Positions 22,442 through 31,123 are shown, counted from the first letter of the stretch. The stretch is 64,000 bases of DNA from Kribbella sp. NBC_01245 (GCF_036226525.1 NZ_CP108487.1:2108001-2172000); one strand, 5' to 3'. The notes: generated by a model from the letters alone, not told the origin. Program-made: numbers and translations.

Positions 22442-23140
22442 ATGTCGCACCCACCGCTGCTCGGCCGCCTGATCGAGACCGTTCCGTCCGCTACCGATGA
22501 TCTGCTGGTCACCGTCCGCCGACTATCGGACGACGAGGTTCGCCGTCCCAGCGCGTTGCCCGGGTGGTCCGTCGGTCATGTGCTCACCCACATCGCCCGC
22601 AATGCGGACGCCTTGACCAACCTGACCAACTGGGCCCGCACCAGCGTACCTACTCCCGCCTATTCCTCGCCCGAGAGCCGCAACGCCGACATCGAGGCAG
22701 GCGCTGCCCGACCGGTCGCGGCGCAGCTGGCCGACCTCGCCGGCGGTACGGCGAAGTTCCTCCAGGCCGTCGCAGAGGTGCCCGACGCCAACTGGGAGAC
22801 CGAGGTGAGCTGGCCCAACGGCAAGGGCCGCCCGGCCTGGATGATCCTGCCCGCCCGGCTGACCGAGCTCGAGGTCCACCACGTCGACCTCGGCCTCGGC
22901 CGGACGTTCGCTGACGTCGAGCCCTGGCTCCGCGACGTACTGCTGGACTATGCGATGACCAACCGGCCGGGCCTCGGTTTCGGGCTTCGTGCCGACGACA
23001 CGGGTTGGGCCCGGGACGAGCCGGGTGCGAGGATCGTCAGTGGTGACAGTGCCGCGCTGCTGGGCTGGTTGCTCGGCCGTGCGGATGGCACCGACCTGAC
23101 CTACGACGGCGAACTGCCGTCCCTGCCGGCCTGGGGCTAG
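22442..23140 (+). CDS. Mycothiol-dependent maleylpyruvate isomerase family protein (DinB-like)
   Basis: A 232-residue protein of the MDMPI/DinB_2 superfamily: an N-terminal four-helix bundle with LPGWSVGHVLTHIARNADAL near residues 39-58 and a later LTELEVHHVDLGLG that supply the metal-binding His residues. A C-terminal segment with VSGDSAALLGWLLGRADG is the usual MDMPI C-terminal pattern. The named enzyme isomerises maleylpyruvate in gentisate breakdown using mycothiol. Most actinobacteria carry many paralogues of unknown substrate, so the precise reaction is not claimed. Divergent from uvrA, 31 bp ahead of a metallo-beta-lactamase-fold gene. Confidence 0.88.
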   Translation: MSHPPLLGRLIETVPSATDDLLVTVRRLSDDEVRRPSALPGWSVGHVLTHIARNADALTNLTNWARTSVPTPAYSSPESRNADIEAGAARPVAAQLADLAGGTAKFLQAVAEVPDANWETEVSWPNGKGRPAWMILPARLTELEVHHVDLGLGRTFADVEPWLRDVLLDYAMTNRPGLGFGLRADDTGWARDEPGARIVSGDSAALLGWLLGRADGTDLTYDGELPSLPAWG

Positions 23141-23171
23141 TGGTCCGGCGCCGACCACTGAGGAGCGAGCG

Positions 23172-23831
23172 ATGACCGAGTATCACGGCAACGTCCACGT
23201 GGGTGGACCGGTGCAGACGCACGAGCTGGCCGCCTTGATGATCACCAAGGTCGCGGTCGGCCCGATGAACAACAACGCCTACCTGCTGCGCTGCCGCCGG
23301 ACCGACGAGCAGGTGCTGATCGACGCCGCCAACGACGCTAAGACCCTGCTCCGCGTCATCGGCGGCGCCGGTCTCGCCCGGGTCATCACGACCCATCGGC
23401 ATCAGGACCATTGGCAGGCCCTCGGCGAAGTCATCGCCAAGACCAACGCGATCACGGTGGCCGGCCGGTTCGACGTCGACGGCATTCCGGTGCCCACCGG
23501 CGAGCCGGTCGGCGACGGCGACCGGATCAAGGTCGGCGAGTCCGAGCTCGAGGTGATCCACCTGGTCGGCCACACCCCCGGCTCGATCGCCCTGCTGTAC
23601 GACGACCCGGCCGGCGCGCCCCACGTCTTCACCGGCGACTCGCTATTCCCGGGCGGTGTCGGCAACACGCACGGCGACCCCGAGGCCTTCAAGTCCCTGC
23701 TCGGCGACGTAGAAACGAAGCTGTTCGACCGGTTACCGGACGAGACCTGGGTCTACCCCGGCCACGGCGACGACACCACCCTCGGCACCGAGCGCCCCAG
23801 CCTCCCGGAGTGGCGCGCCCGCGGCTGGTAG
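23172..23831 (+). CDS. Metallo-beta-lactamase-fold hydrolase
   Basis: A 219-residue glyoxalase II-like hydrolase. Metal ligands: THRHQDH at 74-80 (H75, H77, D79, H80), a VGHTPGS histidine near 132, the bridging Asp in TGDSLFPGG and the final His in YPGHGDD. Such enzymes hydrolyse thioesters or S-lactoyl thiols; the adjacent upstream gene has a mycothiol-linked fold, so a mycothiol-conjugate hydrolase is a reasonable guess. An RBS (GGAGC) is 6-10 bp upstream of the ATG. Confidence 0.9.
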   Translation: MTEYHGNVHVGGPVQTHELAALMITKVAVGPMNNNAYLLRCRRTDEQVLIDAANDAKTLLRVIGGAGLARVITTHRHQDHWQALGEVIAKTNAITVAGRFDVDGIPVPTGEPVGDGDRIKVGESELEVIHLVGHTPGSIALLYDDPAGAPHVFTGDSLFPGGVGNTHGDPEAFKSLLGDVETKLFDRLPDETWVYPGHGDDTTLGTERPSLPEWRARGW

Positions 23832-23839
23832 AACCAGGC

Positions 23840-24247
23840 ATGTTCGAGTACCACGGGTGGGCGACCGTTCGAGATTCGTCGGAAGCCGTCGGCTGGGTCG
23901 TCGCCGACGGCCTGACCAAGACTGCGTATGACACCGTGGCCGGCGAAATCGCGGCCATCACCAACGACTTTCAGGTCGCGGATCTGCGGATCGTCAACGG
24001 CTCGTGTCACCTGTGGCTGGCAGGGCTTCGCAACCACCGGCAGGACGCAGTCATTGAGACGTTCCACAGCGTCGCCCGGGCCGCCCCATGGTCGTACGGC
24101 ATCCTTCACGTGTACGACGACGAGGCCCCTGGTGATGGCGGAAACCGTTGGGTCGCGTGGGTTATGAAACGCGGCATGGTGACTCCACAGGCCGATCAAT
24201 TCCTCTCGCCTCACGTTGGAGCCGTAGAGGACCCCGAACACACCTGA
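23840..24247 (+). CDS. Imm7-family immunity protein
   Basis: A 135-residue protein beginning MFEYHGWATVRDSSEA, with a central CHLWLAGLRNHR, then YGILHVYDDEAPG and VAWVMKRG. These match the Imm7 family of cognate immunity proteins against polymorphic toxins. ATG 23840 is 8 bp past the preceding stop. No toxin gene with a polymorphic-toxin architecture exists in the window, so this is an orphan immunity gene, perhaps protecting against toxins of related strains. The family call is from pattern memory and moderately sure. Confidence 0.72.
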   Translation: MFEYHGWATVRDSSEAVGWVVADGLTKTAYDTVAGEIAAITNDFQVADLRIVNGSCHLWLAGLRNHRQDAVIETFHSVARAAPWSYGILHVYDDEAPGDGGNRWVAWVMKRGMVTPQADQFLSPHVGAVEDPEHT

Positions 24248-24357
24248 TCCTCGCGCTGCGTGAGGGCTGGTGTCAGGCTGGTGACAGAACTCTTGACAGG
24301 TTGTTGACGCGCCCTCGACGTGGAACCTGAGGAAAACTGGCGCATACTGGAGATGAC

Positions 24358-24582
24358 ATGGAGCCTTATCGCGCGACGACGCGTCGTCACCTCGCCACCA
24401 GCCCCTTCAAGCCTCCGGTTCGGGAGCCGCTCAAGGTGTTCGCACCTGGAGATCGGGTTTCCCACGACCGGGAAGGCCTTGGCACGGTAGCCGCAGTGGA
24501 GGAAGGCATCGCGGTGCTCGTCGACTTCGGTCCGAACCGGATCCGGGTCCTCGCCCCGTTCGCCAAACTGCACCTGCTCTGA
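24358..24582 (+). CDS. Small actinobacterial protein with a beta-barrel-like core
   Basis: A 74-residue protein: a basic Arg-rich N-terminus, then VFAPGDRVSHDREGLGTVAAVEEGIAVLVDF in two adjoining strands and NRIRVLAPFAKLHLL. The G-D-R-V-x-H-x-x-x-G-x-G-T-V pattern is like the tudor/SH3-like modules of CarD and the UvrD C-terminus, which bind proteins or nucleic acid. No named family is claimed. A hairpin follows the stop. The 110 bp before it includes TTGACA (24293-24298) and TTGACG (24304-24309), but no matching -10 could be fixed. Confidence 0.7.
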   Translation: MEPYRATTRRHLATSPFKPPVREPLKVFAPGDRVSHDREGLGTVAAVEEGIAVLVDFGPNRIRVLAPFAKLHLL

Positions 24583-24588
24583 CCTGCG

Positions 24589-24639
24589 GCCGCCGGGTTC
24601 AGGCCCGGCTGTTCCGGGCTGAAGCTTGAGCCCGGCGGC
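24589..24639 (+). terminator. Terminator hairpin
   Basis: GCCGCCGGG (24589-24597) and CCCGGCGGC (24631-24639) form a 9-bp perfect stem with an inner CA/TG pair, 6 bp after the stop at 24582. Confidence 0.65.
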
Positions 24640-24730
24640 GTCTTCACGAGCCAGGCAACAACGTGAGGTACCAACGCGGCATCAGATCCGGGCGATGTCC
24701 CGGGTCCGTCCCCCAGTGCGCCCATTCAGG

Positions 24731-25114
24731 TCACAGCATCACGCAGAACTCGTTGCCTTCGGGGTCGGCCAGCAGCACGTGTTCGTCGTACCGCTGGATG
24801 AGCCGCGCGCCGAGGCCGAGTAGGCGGTCGACCTCGAGGTTCACGTCGTCGGCCGAGAGGTCGATGTGCATCCGGTTCTTGACGGTCTTAGCCTCGGGCA
24901 CCCGCTGGAAGAAGAACCTGGGCCGTACGCCGGGAGCCGGCTCGAGTAGTACCGACGGATCGTCCTCGGGATCGTCGATACCGAGTTCCCGCAGGCGGGC
25001 GAGTTCGTCCTCGTCGTACGGCGCGATCGCGTAACCGTCGAGCACCTCCGCCCAGAAGCGCGCGAGCGAGGCGGGATGGCGGCAGTCGATCACCACGTCA
25101 CGAAGTCGGGCCAT
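24731..25114 (-). CDS. VOC/glyoxalase-like domain protein
   Basis: A 127-residue single-module vicinal-oxygen-chelate protein. It starts MARLRDVVIDCRHPASLARFWAEVLDG and ends HVLLADPEGNEFCVML, with NRMHIDLSADD in between; the H and E positions fit metal ligands of the fold. Similar actinobacterial proteins are generally annotated as glyoxalase-like without a known substrate. Divergent from the next gene by about 40 bp. Confidence 0.85.
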   Translation of the reverse strand: MARLRDVVIDCRHPASLARFWAEVLDGYAIAPYDEDELARLRELGIDDPEDDPSVLLEPAPGVRPRFFFQRVPEAKTVKNRMHIDLSADDVNLEVDRLLGLGARLIQRYDEHVLLADPEGNEFCVML

Positions 25115-25155
25115 GCCGTGAGGTTAAATCACAGGCGGTCGACCGCACCTCCCGT

Positions 25156-25692
25156 TTGAATGGGGAGACGACGAGACGGGTCGACCATCCGCGGTTCGTG
25201 ACAGCGCTGCGGGAGGTGGAGAAGAGCCTCGACGCGGCCTGGCTCGCCTTCCGTGCCGAAGCGGGCGTCGACGGGTTGGACGACGACCTGGCCAAGGTGG
25301 TGTTGCAGGATCCGTCCGAGTTCGACTGGCGCGTGGTCGATGCGGCCCTGACGAAACTCCGCTGCGACGACTGCGGCAACGACCTCGGCGCCGGCCCGGT
25401 CGGTTGCCACGCGTGCGACCAAGCGAACGGCTTCCGCTTCGCCGCTCGTGAAACCGATCGCCCGAATGTTCCACCAGGTAACGAGCATGCGATCCGGGTG
25501 GCCTCGGCCGTCGCCCGGACGCGAGACCGGTACAGTCCGCGAGCACGCTGCGGCTACGAGGTCAGCCTGCCGTACCTCCTTGCCGGCGGCCTGCCGACCA
25601 CTGCCCAAGCGCAAGCCCTCAAAGCGATCATCAACACGTTGTCGGAGGAAGAGTTGGAGACGGTCGTCCTACCCGAGGAGCTGATCCGATGA
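25156..25692 (+). CDS. Hypothetical protein with a possible zinc knuckle
   Basis: A 178-residue protein. I do not recognise it. A helical first half (VTALREVEKSLDAAWLAFRAEAGVDG) is followed by a compact four-cysteine block, CDDCGNDLGAGPVGCHAC near residues 69-86, that looks like a small zinc ribbon. The C-terminal half has an aromatic/proline stretch and a final acidic helix. The TTG start at 25156 is tentative; GTG 25198 is an alternative. Its stop overlaps the next ATG (ATGA), so it is coupled to the SnoaL-like gene. Confidence 0.62.
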   Translation: MNGETTRRVDHPRFVTALREVEKSLDAAWLAFRAEAGVDGLDDDLAKVVLQDPSEFDWRVVDAALTKLRCDDCGNDLGAGPVGCHACDQANGFRFAARETDRPNVPPGNEHAIRVASAVARTRDRYSPRARCGYEVSLPYLLAGGLPTTAQAQALKAIINTLSEEELETVVLPEELIR

Positions 25693-26069
25693 ACGTCCTT
25701 GCCGAGGTGGAGCAGCTCCACGCCGATCTCGCCGACTGGCTCGGCACCGAGGCTGACGCCGAGTTGCTCGAACGGTTCCTGGCAGCGCAATCCCCCGACT
25801 TCACTCTCGTTGATATCGAGGGAAGGGTATCCGGTCTCGCCGCGCTGACCGAGGCACTCGCCGGCGCCCGAAACGCCGCACCCGGTTTGCGCATCACGAT
25901 CAGCGACTTCCACATCGTGGTGCAGACGTCCGAGGTTGTGGTCTGCCGATTCCACGAGCAGCACTCGATCGGCACATCCCGCCGAGTCACCGCTGTCCTG
26001 CTGCCAGACGCATCAACGCGCAACGGTCTGCGCTGGTTGTCAGTTCACGAAACCGCTAGCTCTCAGTGA
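25689..26069 (+). CDS. SnoaL-like/DUF4440-type small protein
   Basis: A 126-residue protein: an amphipathic helical N-terminus (VLAEVEQLHADLADWLG), FLAAQSPDFTLVDIEGRV, then strands ITISDFHIVVQTSEVVVCRFHEQHS and RVTAVLLPDAS. The helix-helix-sheet layout suits the NTF2/SnoaL-like superfamily, most like stand-alone DUF4440 proteins. The substrate is unknown. It overlaps the upstream zinc-knuckle gene by 4 bp. Confidence 0.65.
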   Translation: MNVLAEVEQLHADLADWLGTEADAELLERFLAAQSPDFTLVDIEGRVSGLAALTEALAGARNAAPGLRITISDFHIVVQTSEVVVCRFHEQHSIGTSRRVTAVLLPDASTRNGLRWLSVHETASSQ

Positions 26070-26153
26070 GCTCTTGACTTCACTGAGCCATGCTCCTAGC
26101 TTTTGGCAATCGCTTTCCTTAATCGCTCCCAATCCTTGGTGGGGTGTGGAAAC

Positions 26154-28211
26154 TTGCCCAAATTCCGCTCGCTCTTCCTGCTCTTCGCCGGCGTCGCCCT
26201 GGCAGCGCCGTTCGCATCCACAACAGCTCCCGCGTCCATCAGCCAGGACGCGCCGATCCTCGACCCGATCACCGACAACCCGGTCGTCTCCGGGCTCGGC
26301 CTGGTGGTCAAGGAATATGCCTCGTTCCCGAAATCCGAGCCGACTCCCCCGACCGGTGATCCCCGGTTGGACCGGCAGGCCCGGATCAACTACCTGAGCC
26401 CGGTTCCGGATCGCTCCAGCCGCCTCGCCGTACCGGATCTCAACGGCAAGCTCTACCTACTTCGCAACGGACAACCACGCGAGTACCTCGACGTCGGCGC
26501 CACCTTCGCGCCGGACTTCGTCTCCTCGCGCGGCCTCGGTTCCGGCTTCGGGTTCGTCGCGTTCCATCCCGAGTTCGCCCGCAACGGCCGGTTCTACACC
26601 GTGCACACGGAGTGGGGTGCCGCCCTCACCAAACCGACCGACCTGCCAACGCAATCCGGCACAAAGTTCCACGGCGTCATCACCGAATGGACCGCGTCCG
26701 ACCCGACAGCGGACGCCTTCGCGGGCACTCGGCGCGAGGTGATCCGCCTCGGCTACAGCGGCCAAGTCCACGGCATCCAGCAGATCGGCTTCCGTACGAC
26801 CGCCCATCGCGGCGATACGGATTATGGCCAGCTCTACATCGCATCCGGCGACGGCGGCCTCGGCGTAGTGACCGACGACCCGCAGAACCTGGCCATCCCG
26901 CAAGGCAAGATCCTCCGGATCGACCCGCGCGGCACGAACAGCGCCAGCGGGCGATACGGCGTACCCGCGAGCAATCCGTTCATCGGCAGACCCGGCGCCC
27001 TCGGCGAGATCTGGGCGTACGGCATGCGCGACCCGCATCGCTTCAGCTGGGACGGCCGTCGCATGCTGCTCGGGCATATCGGCGAACACGAGATCGAGGC
27101 CGTGTACGACGTCCGCGCCGGCGACAACCTCGGCTGGAACCAACGCGAAGGCCATTGGGTCTTCAGCCGAACCGACCGCTGCAACCTCAATCCACTCCCG
27201 GCCGACGACGCGTCCCTCGGCTACACCTACCCGGTCGCGGCGTACGACCACGACCCGCCACCCGGCCTCCCCTGTACGGCGGACAGCGGGCACGCCATCA
27301 GTGGCGGATTCGTCTATCGCGGGTACGACGTGCCGCGGTTGCGCGGGAAGTACGTCTTCGCGGACCTGGTCGACGGACGTGTCATGTACGCCGAATCGCG
27401 GGCGATGCGCCGGGGTCAACCGCTCGCGAAGATCAACGAGCTGATGGTGTACGACGCCACCGGTAAGCGAGTGAAGACCTCCGAACTGGCCGGCCATTCG
27501 AGAGTCGATCTGCGCCTCGGTACGGACGCGCGTGGCGAGCTTTACCTGCTGTCCAAGGCGAACGGCAAGATCTGGAAGGTCGTCGGGACTCGGCAATTCG
27601 CCAATTGCCGAACCAACGGCATGGTCGTCGTGAACACGGCAGGCGCGCGCAACTGGGCGCCGGTCACGCCCGCGAAGTGGCAGTTCCCGGGCAACGAGGT
27701 TGTACTCGCCGAGGCGGGCGTGGCTCGTCCCGGACCGCGGCGGCCATTCGAGTACGCCGTACTGACCAAGGGACCAGTGGTCGGGAATGTGCGCATCGAC
27801 GCGGAAGTCCGGCTCGACGCGCCGGTCAGCGTGGCCAACCGGGACGTGATCATCGTGTTCGGGCATCGCTCGGACACGGAGTTCTACTACGCGCATCTCT
27901 CGTCGGACAACACGATCTACCCGCACAACGGGATCTTCGTCGTGAACAACGCCGACCGCTTCCGCCTGGACGACCAGTGGAAACCGGCCAACTCGATCGG
28001 CGCCAAACCCGCGATCACCGACGAAGCATGGCACCGCATCCGCGTCACCCACTGCGCGTCGACGGGCGAGATCGCGGTGTACGTCGACGGCCGGGCCGAC
28101 CCGTTGATCACGGCCGTCGACAAGACCTTCACCTCCGGCCGAACCGGCTTCGGCTCCTTCGACAACACCGGCCGCCTCCGCCACCTAACCCTCACCGCCA
28201 CCCGCCCATAG
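26154..28211 (+). CDS. Secreted PQQ-type sugar dehydrogenase fused to a lectin-like domain
   Basis: A 685-residue exported protein. TTG 26154 gives a good signal peptide (PKFRSLFLLFAGVALAAPFA); other starts lie at 26103 and 26139. The main domain (about 50-490) is a glucose/sorbosone dehydrogenase beta-propeller: GLGSGFGFVAFHPEF, GDTDYGQLYIASGDGG, KILRIDPRG, GEIWAYGMRDPHRFSWD, DNLGWNQREGHW and GHAISGGFVYRG are typical. Such enzymes oxidise sugars with pyrroloquinoline quinone. The C-terminal 190 residues (VRIDAEVRLDAPVSVANRD region, HRIRVTHCASTGEIAVYVDG, TGFGSFDNTG) are concanavalin/laminin-G-like, suggesting glycan binding. No PQQ biosynthesis genes are in the window. Confidence 0.85.
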   Translation: MPKFRSLFLLFAGVALAAPFASTTAPASISQDAPILDPITDNPVVSGLGLVVKEYASFPKSEPTPPTGDPRLDRQARINYLSPVPDRSSRLAVPDLNGKLYLLRNGQPREYLDVGATFAPDFVSSRGLGSGFGFVAFHPEFARNGRFYTVHTEWGAALTKPTDLPTQSGTKFHGVITEWTASDPTADAFAGTRREVIRLGYSGQVHGIQQIGFRTTAHRGDTDYGQLYIASGDGGLGVVTDDPQNLAIPQGKILRIDPRGTNSASGRYGVPASNPFIGRPGALGEIWAYGMRDPHRFSWDGRRMLLGHIGEHEIEAVYDVRAGDNLGWNQREGHWVFSRTDRCNLNPLPADDASLGYTYPVAAYDHDPPPGLPCTADSGHAISGGFVYRGYDVPRLRGKYVFADLVDGRVMYAESRAMRRGQPLAKINELMVYDATGKRVKTSELAGHSRVDLRLGTDARGELYLLSKANGKIWKVVGTRQFANCRTNGMVVVNTAGARNWAPVTPAKWQFPGNEVVLAEAGVARPGPRRPFEYAVLTKGPVVGNVRIDAEVRLDAPVSVANRDVIIVFGHRSDTEFYYAHLSSDNTIYPHNGIFVVNNADRFRLDDQWKPANSIGAKPAITDEAWHRIRVTHCASTGEIAVYVDGRADPLITAVDKTFTSGRTGFGSFDNTGRLRHLTLTATRP

Positions 28212-28235
28212 CTGCTGCTCTGAAAGAGTGGGGGT

Positions 28236-28700
28236 ATGCCACGTTCTATTGCCACCAATACGAAGGTTGAGCTCGAGGGGCTGCTGGAGTTCGTGCGGCC
28301 TCGCCATCACCTGCTGCTCGTGACCCGGCGGCAGGACGGTTCGCCGCAGCTGTCGCCGGTTTCGGGCGGGGTTGATCCCGAGGGACGGATCGTCATCTCG
28401 TCGTACCCGGAACGCGCCAAGAGCAAGAACATCAAGCGGGACGGGCGGACCAGCGTGCTCGTACTGTCCGACGACTGGGACGGCCCTTGGGTGCAGGTCG
28501 ATGGCACCGGTGAGGTGATCGATCTGCCCGAGGCGGTCGAGCCGCTGGTGGACTACTTCCGCTCGATCTCCGGCGAACACCCGGACTGGGACGAGTACCG
28601 GGAAGCCATGACCAAGCAGGGCAAGTGCCTGATCCGGATCACCCCCGAACGCTGGGGCCCGGTCGCGACCGGCGGCTTCCCGGCCCGATTCGCGGACTAA
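28236..28700 (+). CDS. PPOX-class F420-dependent oxidoreductase
   Basis: A 154-residue split-beta-barrel flavin/F420-binding protein: LLEFVRPRHHLLLVTRRQDGSPQ, IVISSYPERAKSKNIKRDGR and VQVDGTGEVIDLPE are typical of the actinobacterial PPOX/FDOR-B group. These reduce diverse substrates with reduced F420 or bind flavin; the substrate is unknown. 24 bp downstream of the sugar dehydrogenase gene and convergent with the first GntR gene. Confidence 0.87.
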   Translation: MPRSIATNTKVELEGLLEFVRPRHHLLLVTRRQDGSPQLSPVSGGVDPEGRIVISSYPERAKSKNIKRDGRTSVLVLSDDWDGPWVQVDGTGEVIDLPEAVEPLVDYFRSISGEHPDWDEYREAMTKQGKCLIRITPERWGPVATGGFPARFAD

Positions 28701-28704
28701 AGCG

Positions 28705-28731
28705 GACTGAGGGCTAACGCGGAACTCAGTC
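28705..28731. terminator. Candidate terminator between PPOX gene and GntR gene 1
   Basis: GACTGAG (28705-28711) and CTCAGTC (28725-28731) form a 7-bp stem between convergent genes; the right arm overlaps the GntR stop. Confidence 0.35.
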
Positions 28732-29427
28732 GAGCGGAGTTCCAGCGGCACGGGCGGCCATGGTCTCGGTGATGCGGACCATGGCGCCTTCCAGGTGGGA
28801 GCGCAGGGCGGCCTCGGCGGCGTCCGGGTCCTTGGCCAGGCAGGCGTCGAGAATGGCCTGGTGCTCCTGCCGGGTCTGCTCGATCCGCGCCCGCGTTTGC
28901 CGGGAGCCGAACCGATAGCGCTCGCTGTTCTGCCAGACGGGCTCGATCGCGCGCGGCAGCCAACGCGAACCGCCCGCCCGGTAGATCGCGAAGTGGAAGT
29001 CCGTATGCGCCTGCCGGGATGCCACGATGTCGCCCGCCTTCGACAATCGGACGTGCTCGGCGAGGGCGGCCGCGGCGGCCTTCGCGTCCGCGTCGGCGAA
29101 TCGGCCCGCCGCCGCTCGTACAGCCAGGGATTCCAGCGCCAGACGGGTTTCGTGGGTGTCGCGGAGGTCGTCCATCGACAGCTCGCGGACCCACGCGCCC
29201 TTGTGCGGAACGATTTCGACCAGACCGAGCGCCTGCATCCGGCGTAGGCCTTCGCGAATCGGCATCTGGCTCATGTCCAGCCGCCGGGCCAGTTCTTCCA
29301 GCCGGAGCGGCGTACCACTGGGCAGCTCGCCGGAGAGGATCAGCGCGTGCAGCTCGGCCGCCGCCTCCTCGGCCAAAGTACGCCGCCCGCTCGGTCCCCT
29401 GGGGGTGAGCTCGAGCCGTCGGGTCAT
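28726..29427 (-). CDS. GntR/FCD transcriptional regulator 1
   Basis: A 233-residue GntR-type regulator. The winged HTH is at about 15-80 (LHALILSGELPSGTPLRLEEL, MSQMPIREGLRRM) and the FCD effector domain at about 90-220, with AHTDFHFAIYRAGG, WLPRAIEPVW and EHQAILDACLAKD carrying the Asp/His metal-binding positions. It is strikingly similar along its whole length, and equal in length, to the regulator at 34742-35443. It is the last gene of the catabolic cluster, 55 bp after the acyl-CoA ligase on the same strand. FCD regulators usually respond to carboxylic acids from the pathway they control. Confidence 0.93.
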   Translation of the reverse strand: MTRRLELTPRGPSGRRTLAEEAAAELHALILSGELPSGTPLRLEELARRLDMSQMPIREGLRRMQALGLVEIVPHKGAWVRELSMDDLRDTHETRLALESLAVRAAAGRFADADAKAAAAALAEHVRLSKAGDIVASRQAHTDFHFAIYRAGGSRWLPRAIEPVWQNSERYRFGSRQTRARIEQTRQEHQAILDACLAKDPDAAEAALRSHLEGAMVRITETMAARAAGTPLD

Positions 29428-29482
29428 CGAAACCTCTCTAGTGTTCCGTACTGAGAGCCAACCGTAACTGCGCTGAGCGGAT

Positions 29483-31030
29483 TTAGCTCGTCACTACGCG
29501 TTGAGGGGTGTCACGACCGTCAGGAGCGCCCTGAGAACGCAGTGCCGCCTTGGCGATCTTGCCGTTCGCAGTGTGCGGCAGTTCGTCCACAACGTAGACG
29601 TAGTCCGGCACTAATCCCGCAGCCAGTTCACGTGTCGCGAAGCCCGACAACTCGTCCGCGCCGACCCGAGTCCCCGGAACCAGCCGTACCGCCGCAAGGA
29701 TGTCGTCGTCACCTACACCCGCCGGTACGCCGTACACCGCGCATTCCAGCACTGCGGGATGACTCTGCAACACCGCCTCGATCTCGCGGCTGGAGATGGT
29801 GTGGCCGCCCCGGTGGATTGCGTCGGCCAGGCGGTCGACGTACCGCAACGAACCGTCGGGCTCCCACGCGACCAGATCGCCGGTGTGGAACCAGAGATTG
29901 CGCCAGGCGTTCATCGTTTCCTGCGGCGCGTTCCAATAGCCGAGCGCGGTGATGAACGGCGAACGCGGACGGACCAGCAACTGGCCGACGGTCCCGTCCG
30001 GCACCGGTACGTCGTACCCGTCGGCGACGCGGATCTCGAAGTCCGGGAACGGCACTCCCATCGAGCCGCTGACGATCCGGTCCAGCGGTTCGTAGCTGAC
30101 CACGTTGAGCTCGGTCATGCCGAAGGCGTCCACGACGAGTACGTCGGACCACTCGGTGAACCGGCGCTTGGCGTCGCTGCCCGCGCCGGGTGCGAGGACC
30201 AGCCGCAACCGGTGATCGTCCGGCGGTGGGATCTCGGCGGACCGGCTCACCAGCTGGTGGATCATCGAGCCGAGCAGGAACGTGATGGTCGCCTCGTATT
30301 CCGCGAGCTGCGCCCAGAACAGGCCGACGTCGAACTCCGTGCCCACGACCGCCGTCGCCCCGGCGACCCAGGACTGCGTCACGGTGACGAGGGCGTTGCA
30401 GTGGAACAGCGGGAGGTTCGTGTAGAGCACGTCGTCCGGCGTCACCCCGAGCTGCTCGTTGCCGAAGATCGCCCACGAGAAGAGCTGGCTATGCGGGCAC
30501 AACACGCCCTTGGGCCGCCCGGTCGTGCCTGACGTGTGCAGGATCAGCCCCGGCAACGTTCCGTCGTACGACGCCTCGGCGTACAGGTCAGCGCCCAGCA
30601 ACGGCTCGTCGGTCGCCATCGGCAGCTGGTCGTCGATGGGCTTGTCCGCGTAGATCGCGGCGGGCTCCACGGCCGCGATCCGCTCGCTCAGCTCCTCGTC
30701 CGGCAGCCGTGGGTCCAACGGGACGTAGATCGCGCCTGTCACGGCACACCCGAGGAAGATCTGCACCAGCTGGACGGAGTTGGCCGCAAGGGTGCACACC
30801 CGCTCGCCCGGGTTCACCCCCGCGGCCAACAGGCGGTCCCGGCCGGCAGCCGCCAGGCGCGGGAGATCGGCGTACGTGATGGTGGTGTCGCCCATCCGCA
30901 ACGCGGGTTTGTCGCCGAGCGCCTCGGCCTGGCTGACCAGCAGGCGGGCAAGGTGCCGCTCATCCGGGCGCAGGCCGCGCAGCAGATGGCGGCCCGGCGC
31001 GGCGGCGAGGTCCAGGGGAAGGAAGGTCAT
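29483..31030 (-). CDS. AMP-forming acyl-CoA/aryl-CoA ligase
   Basis: A 515-residue adenylate-forming enzyme. ATG 31030 has GGAG 8 bp upstream. Motifs: LILHTSGTTGRPKGV (residues 162-176), the LPLFHCNALV hinge block, DAFGMTELNVV, the YVDRLADAIHRGGHTIS loop in place of the usual D-R-x-K-D hinge, and the C-terminal lysine in PHTANGKIAKAAL. It should activate a carboxylic acid to its CoA thioester via an acyl-adenylate. Given the neighbouring monooxygenase, cupin and decarboxylase-like genes, an aromatic or alicyclic acid is likely. It is separated from the amidohydrolase by 93 bp carrying a candidate GntR operator, so it may have a second promoter. Confidence 0.92.
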   Translation of the reverse strand: MTFLPLDLAAAPGRHLLRGLRPDERHLARLLVSQAEALGDKPALRMGDTTITYADLPRLAAAGRDRLLAAGVNPGERVCTLAANSVQLVQIFLGCAVTGAIYVPLDPRLPDEELSERIAAVEPAAIYADKPIDDQLPMATDEPLLGADLYAEASYDGTLPGLILHTSGTTGRPKGVLCPHSQLFSWAIFGNEQLGVTPDDVLYTNLPLFHCNALVTVTQSWVAGATAVVGTEFDVGLFWAQLAEYEATITFLLGSMIHQLVSRSAEIPPPDDHRLRLVLAPGAGSDAKRRFTEWSDVLVVDAFGMTELNVVSYEPLDRIVSGSMGVPFPDFEIRVADGYDVPVPDGTVGQLLVRPRSPFITALGYWNAPQETMNAWRNLWFHTGDLVAWEPDGSLRYVDRLADAIHRGGHTISSREIEAVLQSHPAVLECAVYGVPAGVGDDDILAAVRLVPGTRVGADELSGFATRELAAGLVPDYVYVVDELPHTANGKIAKAALRSQGAPDGRDTPQRVVTS

Positions 31031-31080
31031 GCGGCATCTCCAGGCAGTGCTTACCTCGGTGTTTCGATGGTGCAGATTTG

Positions 31081-31096
31081 ATATTTGATCATGATC
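31081..31096 (-). promoter_or_regulatory. Candidate GntR/FCD operator before the ligase gene
   Basis: ATATTTGATCATGATC at 31081-31096. Its first 11 bases repeat exactly at 39097-39107, upstream of the operon's first gene. GATCATGATC (31087-31096) is itself a perfect palindrome. It lies about 50 bp before the ligase start. Regulation by one of the two GntR proteins is inferred. Confidence 0.5.
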
Positions 31097-31123
31097 TCGC
31101 CTCAGCTCCAAGAGCTTGAACGA

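Noticed and set aside
26457..28184. A 575-codon minus-strand frame opposite the PQQ-type dehydrogenase
   Set aside because: Val/Arg/Asp-rich, no recognisable domain; an antisense shadow of the long dehydrogenase gene.
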